Program-made: the position numbers and the translations under genes | Notes under the pieces: model-generated | Told to the model about the DNA's origin: nothing | Seen by the model: the letters and a program-made list of their open reading frames with translations, nothing else | The model's database searches: none | Source: Peptoniphilus lacydonensis | Lineage (GTDB): Bacteria; Bacillota; Clostridia; Tissierellales; Peptoniphilaceae | NCBI RefSeq assembly: GCF_900106515.1 | Contig: NZ_FNWF01000003.1 | Coordinates: forward strand, 620,001-684,000 | Reading direction: 5' to 3' | Length of the DNA: 64,000 nucleotides | In this document: positions 45,217-53,621 of the stretch, in pieces | How positions within the stretch are numbered: position 1 is the stretch's first letter | How the letters are laid out: each line of letters begins with the position of its first letter

Positions 45217-46296
45217 TTAATCCTTTCTTTCTCTATAAGTTTCTTCTACTTTAAGTAATTTTTTTACTTTTTCTAAAGAAACATCGTCTAAAGACTTGCA
45301 TTTCCATTTTGGTTCATATCCCTTTTCTATAATTTTGGATTTTATTCCTTCGTTCATAGATCTTGTATCTACTGCATAATTTAATACTTTAAGATCTAAA
45401 TTTAGAGTTTCTTCATAAGTTAAACTTTTACAAACAAAATATTTTTCAAACTGAGTTGCAAGCATAAAGGGATCTTTTTTCTTTAAATTCTCAAAACTTT
45501 CTTGTAAAAATTTATCTTCTAAATTTTTTTCTAAATTTTCAAATATTTCTTTTAAACTGGAGTGAGAGAAATGTTTTTCAATTTTTTCCATATTTTTATC
45601 TAAAAAAGATTTTTCAGATTCTACTGCATACTTTTCAGCCTCCTTTTTTACTTTTTCTATTAATTCTTCTCCGTTATAAATTTCGGAAAACTCAAAAAGT
45701 TTTTCTACTATATTTTTATAATCCTTTGAATTTACACAAACATCTGCTAAATTATATTTTATTAAATCATAAGACTCTAAACTTGCTCCACACAAACCTA
45801 CATACTGTCCTAAAGCTTTAGGAAGTTTCGATATATAATGGCAAACTCCAACATCTGGTACAAAACCGAGACCAGTTTCTGGCATAGCCCAATTAACATT
45901 TTCTTCACATATTATTAAATCAGAATTAATACTAAGTCCGATCCCTCCGCCCATTACAACACCATACCAATGGCTTACAACAGGTTTCTTGTAATTTGCA
46001 ATATACTTATCGAGAGAAAACTCCTTAGAAAAAAATCCATCTTTTTTATCACAATCAAAATTATTTACAAAATCATAATAAAGTTCTTTTAAATCTCCTC
46101 CTGAACAGAACCCCTTTTCAGACTTGCTATCAAAAAGTATTGCCTTTACTCTTTTATCTTTTTCCCATTTTTCTAGTATATTTCTTAATTTTATAATCAT
46201 CTGAAAATTAAGTGCATTTATTTTTTCTGGTCTATTTAAATAAATCACACCCACATTTCCAACTATCTCTTCTTTAATTAAATCATCTTTAATCAT
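45217..46296 (-). CDS. Enoyl-CoA hydratase/isomerase family, 3-hydroxyisobutyryl-CoA hydrolase-like
   Basis: 359 residues, the length of 3-hydroxyisobutyryl-CoA hydrolases rather than simple crotonases (about 260). Crotonase motifs: GFCSGGDLKELY (oxyanion loop), VMGGGIGLSINSDLIICEE, and the PETGLGFVPDVGVCHYISKL block that marks this hydrolase subgroup. C-terminal helical region about residues 250-359. Start 46296 follows GGGGAT; an earlier ATG lacks a site. The precise CoA thioester is unknown. Monocistronic. Confidence 0.82.
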   Translation of the reverse strand: MIKDDLIKEEIVGNVGVIYLNRPEKINALNFQMIIKLRNILEKWEKDKRVKAILFDSKSEKGFCSGGDLKELYYDFVNNFDCDKKDGFFSKEFSLDKYIANYKKPVVSHWYGVVMGGGIGLSINSDLIICEENVNWAMPETGLGFVPDVGVCHYISKLPKALGQYVGLCGASLESYDLIKYNLADVCVNSKDYKNIVEKLFEFSEIYNGEELIEKVKKEAEKYAVESEKSFLDKNMEKIEKHFSHSSLKEIFENLEKNLEDKFLQESFENLKKKDPFMLATQFEKYFVCKSLTYEETLNLDLKVLNYAVDTRSMNEGIKSKIIEKGYEPKWKCKSLDDVSLEKVKKLLKVEETYRERKD

Positions 46297-46382
46297 ATTA
46301 TCCCCATATTTAAAACATTTATCTAAAATCATAATTTACTTAAATTTATTAGAAATAAAATAAACCTCTATAAATTTAAAAA

Positions 46383-46853
46383 CTATCTAACTCTAACTTT
46401 TGCAGAAATATCTTCTGCCAAAACTTTTATTACAACAACAGACTTTGTCATTTCTTCTGTGACTTTAAATTCTTTATCAGTTTGCACCTTCATTAAAACT
46501 TCAAGAGCTTCTATTTTTTCCTCTATGTCTTCAACTATGCTAGCTTTTCCACGACACATTACACATTCATATTCTGCGCCATGACCACAAGCAGTATTTG
46601 CTGTAATTATATTTTCGTCTTTGTCAATTTCCACAAAAACATTCTCATTTTTGTTGATACAATCTAACTTGTGACCTTCCTTTGCACTATGCATATAAAA
46701 AATAAATTTTTCTTCATTTAATTTGTATCCATAATGCAAAGGGACAACATAAGGATAGTCACCATCAAATAACCCAAGATGCATAAATCTAGCAGATGAA
46801 ACTATCTCTTCTATCTTCTTAATATCCTCTACTTCTCTATCTCGTCTTCTCAT
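46383..46853 (-). CDS. Pyridoxamine 5'-phosphate oxidase family protein (Nim-like)
   Basis: 156 residues. The pattern ARFMHLGLFDGDYPYVVPLHYGYKL, then IFYMHSAKEGHKLDCI, is typical of the split-barrel flavin proteins related to NimA nitroimidazole resistance proteins. FMN or heme binding is likely. A CVMCRGKASIVED stretch lies in the second half. Start 46853 follows GAGGTG. Whether it affects metronidazole cannot be told from sequence; most such homologues have unknown substrates. Confidence 0.82.
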   Translation of the reverse strand: MRRRDREVEDIKKIEEIVSSARFMHLGLFDGDYPYVVPLHYGYKLNEEKFIFYMHSAKEGHKLDCINKNENVFVEIDKDENIITANTACGHGAEYECVMCRGKASIVEDIEEKIEALEVLMKVQTDKEFKVTEEMTKSVVVIKVLAEDISAKVRVR

Positions 46854-46913
46854 AATACACCTCAACAATATTGTAATAAATAAAAATAAACTAGTCCACT
46901 TTATTAAAGTTTT

Positions 46914-46941
46914 AAAAAAAATCCCAACAAAAAGTTGAGAT
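46914..46941 (-). terminator. Terminator of the cytidylate-kinase-like gene
   Basis: 8-bp hairpin ATCTCAAC / GTTGGGAT (one G-U pair) with TTTTT loop and seven T on the minus strand, eight bases past the stop codon. Confidence 0.85.
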
Positions 46942-46949
46942 CTAAATAA

Positions 46950-47576
46950 TTATTTTTTGTTTTTTGACATATCTACAATTAAATTTGCAATATTTTCAAA
47001 ATCAAAAACAGAAGAATTTATACAAATATCATAATTTGAAATTTCTCCCCACGTTTTCCCAGTATTCCTGCTATAATGATTTGCACGTCTGTTATTTTCT
47101 CGATTCATTTTAAGCTCAAGCTTTTCTTTCTTCACGTTATAAGTATTCAAAATTCTTTCTTCTTTAAAATCATTAGAAGCATAGATAAATACAGATAGTT
47201 TTGGGAAATCTTCCAAGACAAAATCTCCGCACTTGCCAAAGATTATTGCCTTTTTATTTTTTGCAATTTCTCTTATTGTTCTTGAATCCAACAAAAAAGC
47301 TGCATCATTTGTAGCAATATCTTCCTGTGAATATGAATAATTTTGTCTATACAAATCATAAATTGTTCCCTGTAAAAAGGAATCATCTTTTTTTATATCT
47401 TCAGGCTTAAGTTTTCCCTCAAGGCTCATTAACTCAATTAATTTCTCATCGTAAAATTCATACTGCAACTTGTCTGCAACTTTTTTTGCAATTTCATTTG
47501 CACCGCTGCCATACTCGCCGTCAATTGTAATTAACTTTTTGTCCGTCTTCTCAAAAATCTTTCCAAATAGTGACAT
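46950..47576 (-). CDS. Cytidylate-kinase-like family protein
   Basis: 208 residues. Phosphate loop ITIDGEYGSGANEIAKKVA near residue 17, and FYDEKLIELM after it, fit the cytidylate_kin2 family (PF13189 type), small P-loop proteins common in Clostridia. The N-terminal Lys and Phe leader (about 15 residues) is short. True substrate is unproven; the family name comes from fold. Monocistronic with own terminator. Confidence 0.85.
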   Translation of the reverse strand: MSLFGKIFEKTDKKLITIDGEYGSGANEIAKKVADKLQYEFYDEKLIELMSLEGKLKPEDIKKDDSFLQGTIYDLYRQNYSYSQEDIATNDAAFLLDSRTIREIAKNKKAIIFGKCGDFVLEDFPKLSVFIYASNDFKEERILNTYNVKKEKLELKMNRENNRRANHYSRNTGKTWGEISNYDICINSSVFDFENIANLIVDMSKNKK

Positions 47577-47659
47577 ATCTTCACCTCTGTAATATTATAT
47601 ACTATCTGTGTGAAATATTTTTTAATTAATATTAAATTATTGTGAAAAATTTTCAAAAT

Positions 47660-48559
47660 TTATTCAAATCTTCTCTTTAAATAATTTTCTATTGGTATCT
47701 GTGCCAAAAGTGTAGAAACAAAAATTATAGTCGCACCTATTATCTCTCTTTTGTCCATTCTTTGAGATAAGATAAGCCAACCGAAAAGAGCTCCAAAAAC
47801 TGATTCAAGGGAACTTATCATAGATGCTATAACTGGATCCAAATCTTTTAGTGCAAGTATCTGTAAAGTAAATCCAATTCCAGAGGACAAAATCCCCGCA
47901 TATAAAATAGTTGTGTATGATTTTAAAATATTTTCCATACTTATGTCTTCTAAGAAGAAAGCCATAGCAAAAGAAATAATTCCACAAACTCCAAATTGAA
48001 TAGTCGAAACTAAAACTGTATTTGTTCCTCTTGAATATTTTGAAAGTGATAAAATATGTAATGCAAAAGTTATTGCAGAAAAAATAATTATTATATCACC
48101 TTTATTTATTCTAAAGCCACCATTTACAGATAAAAAATAAGTCCCCGTCATAGAAAAAATTATACAAAATCTTATTTTTTTACTTATTTTATTTCCTCTA
48201 AAAAATCCAATTATTGGAATAAAAACTATATAGAGCACTGTCAAAAATCCAGCTTTGCCTGCAGTGGTGTAAATGAGTCCTGTCTGTTGCAAATTAATTC
48301 CAATAGTAAAAAGAATTCCACACACAATTCCACCTTGGACTGTTTTCTTTATATCAAACTTCTCTTCTCTAAAGGTTTTTGACTTTTTTTTAAATAATAT
48401 ATATGTGAGATACAAAAAAATAACAGAAACAAAACACCTTGCAGCAGTAAAAGTAAAAGGCCCCAAATATTCCATTCCAGCTGACTGTGCCACAAAAGCA
48501 AGTCCCCAAATTATTGAAGTTACAAATAACATTATTGAAGATTTAAATTCTCTACTCAT
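47660..48559 (-). CDS. EamA/DMT family transporter
   Basis: 299 residues, ten membrane segments in two EamA halves. First half starts SSIMLFVTSIIWGLAFVAQS and has AARCFVSVIFLYL; second half ends ALFGWLILSQRMDKREIIGATIIF, a classic DMT signature. Exports amino acids or metabolites. ATG 48559 follows GGAGGTG; immediately upstream is a hairpin with seven U that could attenuate expression (48571-48619). Confidence 0.9.
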   Translation of the reverse strand: MSREFKSSIMLFVTSIIWGLAFVAQSAGMEYLGPFTFTAARCFVSVIFLYLTYILFKKKSKTFREEKFDIKKTVQGGIVCGILFTIGINLQQTGLIYTTAGKAGFLTVLYIVFIPIIGFFRGNKISKKIRFCIIFSMTGTYFLSVNGGFRINKGDIIIIFSAITFALHILSLSKYSRGTNTVLVSTIQFGVCGIISFAMAFFLEDISMENILKSYTTILYAGILSSGIGFTLQILALKDLDPVIASMISSLESVFGALFGWLILSQRMDKREIIGATIIFVSTLLAQIPIENYLKRRFE

Positions 48560-48570
48560 CAAAACACCTC

Positions 48571-48619
48571 CAAAAAAACACCAATCCAGAAGATTATAAT
48601 CAACTAAATTGGTGCTAGT
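48571..48619 (-). promoter_or_regulatory. Leader hairpin with U run just before the EamA gene
   Basis: On the minus strand CACCAAT (48614-48608) can pair with ATTGGTG (48585-48579), directly followed by seven T and then GGAGG. The left arm also lies in the loop of a competing small hairpin AACTA / TAGTT (48619-48602). This looks like a leader terminator or attenuator; the 7-bp stem with a 22-base loop is weak. Confidence 0.4.
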
Positions 48620-49027
48620 TTCTTTTATTCAATAATATCATAATTTACCTTACAAAAACAATAATGTATAAAAATTTATTTCTTGTTTTTTATTTAAATT
48701 TTATTTCAAAATATTTTTATGCCTTTAAAGTACCACACACGTTCATGTATCGAAGTATTCTATATTTTAAAGTACCAAATTCTTGCATGTATCTATATAT
48801 TATATGTTTGTTTAGTGTATTTTCATAAATATATTTTTCATTTTATTCTTTTATTGTTTATATTTAGCTATTTTTTGGTATAATCTAGTTGAGCAAAAGA
48901 TTTCACAAAATTTTAAATCTTATATTATATAGATTATGTTAATATATTGTAAAAATATTATTTAATATTTATCTATTAATCTATAAACTTTTAATACACA
49001 TTAAATAAAATTCTAAGGAGGTGAATT
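48620..49027 (+). other. Long AT-rich upstream region of the CAP gene
   Basis: About 400 bases without an ORF. Contains a pair of imperfect 42-bp direct repeats (48724-48807) and many TATA-like runs. The CAP gene has AAGGAGGTG directly before its ATG. No RNA gene was recognised. Confidence 0.5.
48724..48807 (+). repeat. Two imperfect 42-bp direct repeats upstream of the CAP gene
   Basis: Unit 1 starts at 48724 and unit 2 at 48766. Both begin TTTAAAGTACCA, and CATGTATC occurs at the same place in each; the bases between and after differ. Spacing of four helical turns suits a protein-binding array. Confidence 0.6.
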
Positions 49028-49612
49028 ATGAAAAATCTGAAGAAACTTTTGTCTATTTCTCTATTAGTAACATCTCTTTTTACAGCAAATGTTTATGCAA
49101 AAGATGAAAATATATCTTCGACCCTTAAAGAATTAAATGCAATACCTATTTCAAATACAAAAGAAAACAATATTAATTTACCTACAAAAAACAAATTGGA
49201 AGAAGGCTTCATTGGAAATTCCACTGAATTCACAAATATGATGAATGCTTATAGATTTTCTCTTGGTCTAAAAGAAGTTAATGAAGATAGAAAGCTTGTC
49301 GAGATTGCTCAAAAAAGATGTGAAGAAGAGATCAATCAGTACATAACACAAAATAATATAAACCACATTAGCGCATCCAATGCAAATGCAAATCTTGGCG
49401 AAAATATTTATGGCAGATTTCAATTTGGAAAAACTAAAAATCAACAAAATGTAAATGGTAGAGCACTTGCTGAGTGGAAAAATTCCCCTGGTCACAACGC
49501 AAATTTATTGAATAAAGATGCCAAAAATTGTGGATTTGCATATCTTAGAAAAAATATAAATGGAAAAATTTATGAAGTGAGTGTTTATGTATTCGATACC
49601 TCTGTAAAATAA
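49028..49612 (+). CDS. Secreted CAP (SCP/PR1) domain protein
   Basis: 194 residues. Signal peptide with cleavage near NVYAKDE (residue 24-25). The CAP domain (about 70-194) has FTNMMNAYRFSLGLKEV, the first active-site His in NHISASN, GENIYGRFQF, and WKNSPGHNANLL with the second His. Exported role, possibly envelope or host interaction; unknown. AAGGAGGTG before the ATG. Confidence 0.88.
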   Translation: MKNLKKLLSISLLVTSLFTANVYAKDENISSTLKELNAIPISNTKENNINLPTKNKLEEGFIGNSTEFTNMMNAYRFSLGLKEVNEDRKLVEIAQKRCEEEINQYITQNNINHISASNANANLGENIYGRFQFGKTKNQQNVNGRALAEWKNSPGHNANLLNKDAKNCGFAYLRKNINGKIYEVSVYVFDTSVK

Positions 49613-49767
49613 AATTATTGGCTAGAGATTTTATTTATAGTTTTTTTACTTTCACTTTTTATATTTGATAAATAAAATTTATTATAATATTTCACAATAT
49701 TATTTTTAAGTGCTTAATTAATAGACGTTTTTTTAATCTATTGTATAATAGTAGTAGAGGTGAATTT

Positions 49768-51195
49768 ATGATTAAATTTAATTTGTACGAAGAAGGAGGA
49801 CTAAAAGTCCACTTCCTTAAAAAAAATGAAAAAGCTGAAGGAGAATTTAATAAATTTTTAGAGGATAAAAAATTTATTGGAAAACTAAATGAAATGATTT
49901 ATCTTCCAATTTTAAATGATGATTCTCATATTTTTATTGGTCTTGGAGAAGACGAAATTGGTCTTGAAGATATTAGAAATATTTTCTTTAAACTTGGAAA
50001 TATCTTGAGAGAGAACAAAGAACATAAAGTTGAAATCAAAATGCCAAAACTTTCTCTTTGCAACAGAAAAACTCTCATGGCTTCTTACGAAGGACTTCGC
50101 CAAAGTGAATATGAATTTACAAAAAAGACTGATCTAGAAGATAAAAAAGAAGACTTTGAACTCACAGTAAATTATTCAGCTTTTAATGGTCCAAAAGAAA
50201 AACTTCAAGAAGGCTTAGAAAAAATCACAAATATTATGGACGGAGTTTTTCTAGCAAGAGATCTTGTAAATGAAACTGCCAATGTAATATATCCAGAAAG
50301 TCTTGCAAATATAACAAAAGAAAAATTGGAAAAAGTTGGAGTAAATGTAAAAATTTACGAAGAAGATGAAATAGAAAAAATTGGCATGAAGGCATTCTTA
50401 AGAGTTGCAGCAGGTGCATCTAATAGACCAAGACTTATTGTGATGGAATATAACAATGCTAACACAGATAAAATTGCTCTAGTCGGAAAGGGATTAACTT
50501 ATGATTCTGGCGGATACAATCTTAAATCTGCCTCTGGAATAAACTATATGCACTGCGACATGGGCGGAGCAGGAACTGTAATTGGAACAATGTATGCTCT
50601 AGCAAAAAATAAAGCAAAGGTAAATGTTGTTGGAGTTGTCGCCGCTTGTGAAAATATGATTTCTGGAACATCTTACAAACCAGGAGATATTATTGATTCA
50701 ATGAAAGGACTAACTATTGAAGTTGATAACACAGACGCAGAGGGAAGACTTACTCTAGCAGATGCAGTTCACTATGCTACAAATGATCTTGGTGCAAAGA
50801 AAATTATTGACCTTGCTACTCTTACTGGTGCAGTTGTTTCTGCTCTTGGAGAAGTTTATACTGGTGCCGTATCAAATAATGAAGAATTTTATAAAGATGT
50901 AGAAGAAGCAGGGAAAATTTCTGGCGAAAAGATTTGGGCATTCCCTTATGATGAAGATTTCAAAAAATTAAATAAATCAGAAGTTGCTGATATTAAAAAC
51001 ACTTCAAACAATGGTGCTGGTTCAGTAACAGCAGGACTTTTCGTGGGAGCTTTCGTTAAAGAAAATATACCTTGGGTACACCTTGATATAGCTGCAACTG
51101 CATACAAATCAAAAGCAGAAAACTACCTTCCAAAAAGAGCAACGGGAGTTCACGTAAAGACCTTAAATAACTTGCTAGATCCTACAGATTGCTAA
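49768..51195 (+). CDS. M17 leucyl aminopeptidase family protein
   Basis: 475 residues. N-terminal macro-like domain (about 1-150) and a C-terminal catalytic domain with the metal motifs GKGLTYDSGGYNLKSAS (Lys, Asp), DMGGAGTVIGTM, and NTDAEGRLTLADA (Asp, Glu, catalytic Arg). Releases N-terminal residues from peptides in the cytoplasm. Start 49768 follows AGAGGTG; a further upstream ATG has no site. A TATAAT at 49744 marks its promoter. The last recognisable core gene before the accessory island. Confidence 0.93.
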   Translation: MIKFNLYEEGGLKVHFLKKNEKAEGEFNKFLEDKKFIGKLNEMIYLPILNDDSHIFIGLGEDEIGLEDIRNIFFKLGNILRENKEHKVEIKMPKLSLCNRKTLMASYEGLRQSEYEFTKKTDLEDKKEDFELTVNYSAFNGPKEKLQEGLEKITNIMDGVFLARDLVNETANVIYPESLANITKEKLEKVGVNVKIYEEDEIEKIGMKAFLRVAAGASNRPRLIVMEYNNANTDKIALVGKGLTYDSGGYNLKSASGINYMHCDMGGAGTVIGTMYALAKNKAKVNVVGVVAACENMISGTSYKPGDIIDSMKGLTIEVDNTDAEGRLTLADAVHYATNDLGAKKIIDLATLTGAVVSALGEVYTGAVSNNEEFYKDVEEAGKISGEKIWAFPYDEDFKKLNKSEVADIKNTSNNGAGSVTAGLFVGAFVKENIPWVHLDIAATAYKSKAENYLPKRATGVHVKTLNNLLDPTDC

Positions 51196-51199
51196 AAAG

Positions 51200-51222
51200 C
51201 AGACGATTTTCGTCTGTTTTTT
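51200..51222 (+). terminator. Terminator of the M17 aminopeptidase gene
   Basis: 7-bp hairpin CAGACGA / TCGTCTG with three-base loop and six T. Confidence 0.9.
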
Positions 51223-51238
51223 ATTTATATTTTTTTGA

Positions 51239-51363
51239 CTATTCAAATACTAGTATGTATTCTCCATCCGCAAATCTATTAACTTTTACGGGCTCGCTTA
51301 CTCTAAAAAAAGTTTTCTCTAAAAAAGTTCCATAAAAATAATCTTTTTTATATCCTGTAATAT
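51239..51363 (-). pseudogene. Orphan C-terminal protein fragment
   Basis: 41 codons open to a TAG at 51241-51239 and reading NITGYKKDYFYGTF through EPVKVNRFADGEYILVFE. It has no start codon and partly overlaps the topB fragment in another frame, so it looks like the end of a gene whose front was deleted. Parent family not recognised; a conjugative-element protein is possible because topB remnants are next to it. Confidence 0.35.
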
Positions 51364-51581
51364 TCTATATCTAGGTATAAATTCAATATGTGCTCTTCTA
51401 TTCTCCACTTTTTGTATTTTTCATCATAACTATCAGGATTTGCCATCTGAACTAGATGACCTACACACCAAGATACTCTATAATCATTTCCCTCATAATA
51501 TCCATCTTTTTTGTTCTTTGCTCCTATAAGCTTTGCTATTGACATTGCAACGCTTGGTTTTTCTGCTATAACTAATTTCAT
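51348..51581 (-). pseudogene. topB: Truncated DNA topoisomerase III (N-terminal fragment)
   Basis: 77 codons with a normal GGAGG and ATG. The first 65 residues match the Toprim start of TopB: MKLVIAEKPSVAMSIA, YRVSWCVGHLVQMANPDSYDEKYKKW. After KWRIEE the sequence leaves the family and stops; full TopB has several hundred more residues. TopB of this type is common on conjugative elements, so this is likely a deletion scar of such an element. Confidence 0.85.
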
Positions 51582-51602
51582 TTTTCCTCCTTAATTTTTT
51601 AT

Positions 51603-51633
51603 AAAAAAAGAGCGAAAGATTTCTCCTTCGCTC
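51603..51633 (-). terminator. Terminator of the AbiE operon
   Basis: Minus-strand 7-bp hairpin GAGCGAA / TTCGCTC (51633-51627 with 51616-51610), followed by seven T, downstream of the AbiEii-type gene and just before the topB fragment. Confidence 0.75.
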
Positions 51634-51753
51634 GCAATTTATCATAGTCTTTACTACATCACTTATTTATTTTTTATTAACAAACTATTATCTTCTCTTA
51701 GTTTCACAAATTATTTTAGATTTTAATATAAATTTTAAGAACCATATACTTTT

Positions 51754-51783
51754 CTATCGTAGATTCTTCTTTTTATACGATAG
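51754..51783. repeat. Inverted repeat CTATCGTA-N14-TACGATAG next to the toxin stop codon
   Basis: 8-base perfect arms at 51754-51761 and 51776-51783. The arm sequence recurs inside the operator palindrome at 53234-53273, so the AbiE module has the same motif at both ends. Confidence 0.7.
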
Positions 51784-52621
51784 TTAAGTTTTATGTCTGA
51801 ATGTTTCTATAGAAGCTAGTATTTCTTCCCATGAAATGTTTTTAGCATATTCATTTTTTCTTTGATAATTTTTCCAAATATTTCTTAGATCTTCACTTTC
51901 CTTTATGGCGTCTATATAAATATTTCGATTTATAAAATAGTCTAAAGTTTCCCTCTCTTTTGCCTTTGCTTTTACTGCTTCAAGCAATTTATCCATGTCC
52001 AGAGTGGGATTTAGTTTTAATAAGGTATATACATCATAATAATCTCTAGCTCTTGTGTTTAAAATATTTCTTACAAGAATACTCTCTATCTTTTCAGCTA
52101 ATATACTAGTAATTGGATAGGCTTTTAAATATATTTCCTCATCAGAGAAAATAGGCAGATAAGAATAATCTATTTCTCTAGGAATAATGAGATCTCCTGT
52201 AGTAATATCTATTTTTACCGCTACCTTCATATTAAAAAAATTAGCTATTAGTGTAACCCTAAAATCTTCATACTCTCCAATTTCATGAATATTTATAATT
52301 TTTTCTATATGCCAATTTATATTATCATCCAATTCTATAGATAGTATTTCTTCTATAATTTTCTCTATACTATTTTGATCTATTGCTAGACCTTTTACAG
52401 TTGTATCAATGTTCCATGGTGCTTCTCATGTTAATGCCTATTAGAGAGGAATTTAAAAAGCCTCCTTTAATGACGAAGTTTTTTCTATACTTACTGTGAT
52501 ATAAACGCTCTATAAAACAATCCATCATATAATAATTTATTAAGGTGTTGGCTGGTAATTTTAATTCTTTTTCCTTGTTTTTTATTGTATCTTTTAATTG
52601 TCTAGGATCTTTAAATATCAT
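51784..52621 (-). pseudogene. AbiEii-type toxin (nucleotidyltransferase), frameshifted
   Basis: Front part: start 52621, MIFKDPRQLKDTIKNKE, and nucleotidyltransferase motif VIKGGFLNSSLIGINMRSTM. This frame then reads EH and stops at 52406. The next frame continues the same protein (DTTVKGLAI...) to the stop at 51784. Deleting one A/T of the pair at 52412-52413 restores MDIDTT, so a single-base insertion breaks the gene exactly at the DxD catalytic motif. The C-terminal part (IREIDYSYL..AYPITSILAEKIESIL..RARDYYDVYTL) is otherwise intact. Overlaps its antitoxin by four bases. Either truly inactive or an assembly error. Confidence 0.88.
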
Positions 52622-53214
52622 ATAAGGACCTCCATGTAATTTCTCATCTGCTCCTTGCTCCCAAAGATTTCTGCATATTTAATTAAGTCTAAGCTATTTA
52701 AAATTCCTGCCTCTAAGCCTGCTTTCAGAGCATTAACTAGTAAGTTTCTATCTCCACTTTCTACTTTAGCCATCATTTCAGCCAAGCTTCTTTCTTTTGA
52801 ATAAACCCAAATCTTATTTCCAAAAGGGCTTGTTATTTCCACCTGACCCAATTTCCATAGTTCCTCTTTTAGGTAATAAAATTTATATCCCTTATCCTTA
52901 AGAAGACTGCTATTATATCCGCTGGGAATAGTTGCTACAATCTTTACTGGATTTTCATCGCTTAGGGAATGGAGATAAAGGGCAGTTTCATTGGAAAAAA
53001 TTGCCTTAGGAGCCCTATACTGAGTAATGTAATAGGGATCTTCTACAAATTCTGGGTGAAGATATAAGCCCCTTACCAGCCTTTCAACCTTTTTATCCTT
53101 AGCCATTTGTTGAAGTTTTCTTATACTAATACCAAGTTTATCTAATTCTTCTGCTGATAAAATACCCTTATTCTCCCTCATAAGACTTAGAATTTCATTT
53201 TCATCTCTAATCAT
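52618..53214 (-). CDS. AbiEi family antitoxin (type IV toxin-antitoxin)
   Basis: 198 residues, intact. N-terminal winged helix: ENKGILSAEELDKLGISIRKLQQMAKDKKVERLVRGLYLHPEFV, which is the AbiEi_4 pattern, followed by the C-terminal domain with SPFGNKIWVYSKERSLAEMMAK. In AbiE systems this protein represses its own operon by binding inverted repeats and neutralises AbiEii. An exact 15-base palindrome overlaps its promoter. Start 53214 with GGTTGGTGAG upstream. Next gene is the frameshifted toxin, so the antitoxin may now lack a partner. Confidence 0.9.
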   Translation of the reverse strand: MIRDENEILSLMRENKGILSAEELDKLGISIRKLQQMAKDKKVERLVRGLYLHPEFVEDPYYITQYRAPKAIFSNETALYLHSLSDENPVKIVATIPSGYNSSLLKDKGYKFYYLKEELWKLGQVEITSPFGNKIWVYSKERSLAEMMAKVESGDRNLLVNALKAGLEAGILNSLDLIKYAEIFGSKEQMRNYMEVLI

Positions 53215-53233
53215 ATTTACTCACCAACCTTTA

Positions 53234-53278
53234 CTTATCTATCGTATATATTTTATCGTATACGATAGATAAGTTCAA
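53234..53278 (-). promoter_or_regulatory. AbiE promoter overlapped by a perfect palindromic operator
   Basis: -35 TTGAAC (53278-53273), 17-base spacer, -10 TAAAAT (53255-53250) on the minus strand. A perfect 15-base inverted repeat, CTTATCTATCGTATA (53234-53248) and TATACGATAGATAAG (53259-53273), spans the spacer and -10. Binding of the antitoxin here would block transcription. Confidence 0.8.
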
Positions 53279-53294
53279 TCCTTTGACTTCTCAT

Positions 53295-53518
53295 TCATCT
53301 TATATCATAAAGAATGTATATATCTTTCTCCTTATATGAAGAATATGAACAGACTAATTTTACATAGTATAAATTCCACTTTTAACTTTTAAAAGTTCTA
53401 CTCCTTTTGATAATCTACTAAGATAAACAATAGGTACATTATTTTCTCTACAATATTTACATGTTATAATTCATCCTGAATTTTCAAGATATTTTTTAAT
53501 CTTATCTTTATAGTTCAT
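53295..53518 (-). pseudogene. AbiEi antitoxin relic B
   Basis: Starts at ATG 53518 behind GGGG. The translation MNYKDKIKKYLENSG-stop-IITCKYCRENNVPIVYLSRLSKG...VKSGIYT matches the N-terminal winged helix of AbiEi antitoxins (II.SKYC.ENNIP..YLSRL...GIY). It has an in-frame TGA and then, after a frameshift and loss of the middle, ends with YKEKDIYILYD, the C-terminal part. Two changes make it dead. It sits just upstream of the intact AbiEi gene, as a second, unrelated copy. Confidence 0.6.
53301..53367. repeat. Direct repeat copy 1 (C-terminal AbiEi relic)
   Basis: About 67 bases matching 58021-58088, with a core of about 26 identical bases (around 53320-53345) and a few indels. See relics A and B. 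Confidence 0.75.
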
Positions 53519-53562
53519 AAATATACCCCTTTTTCTACTCTCTAATTCTGGTTTTTAAGAAT

Positions 53563-53598
53563 AAAAAAGGGGACTTCTACACTTTGGTGTAAATAGTC
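53563..53598 (-). terminator. Terminator of the ABC-Xre operon
   Basis: Hairpin GACT-N-TTACAC CAAA GTGTAGAAGTC (53598-53587 with 53582-53572) then CCCC and six T, on the minus strand past the xre gene stop. Confidence 0.65.
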
Positions 53599-53621
53599 AT
53601 CTATATATAATAGAACATTCT

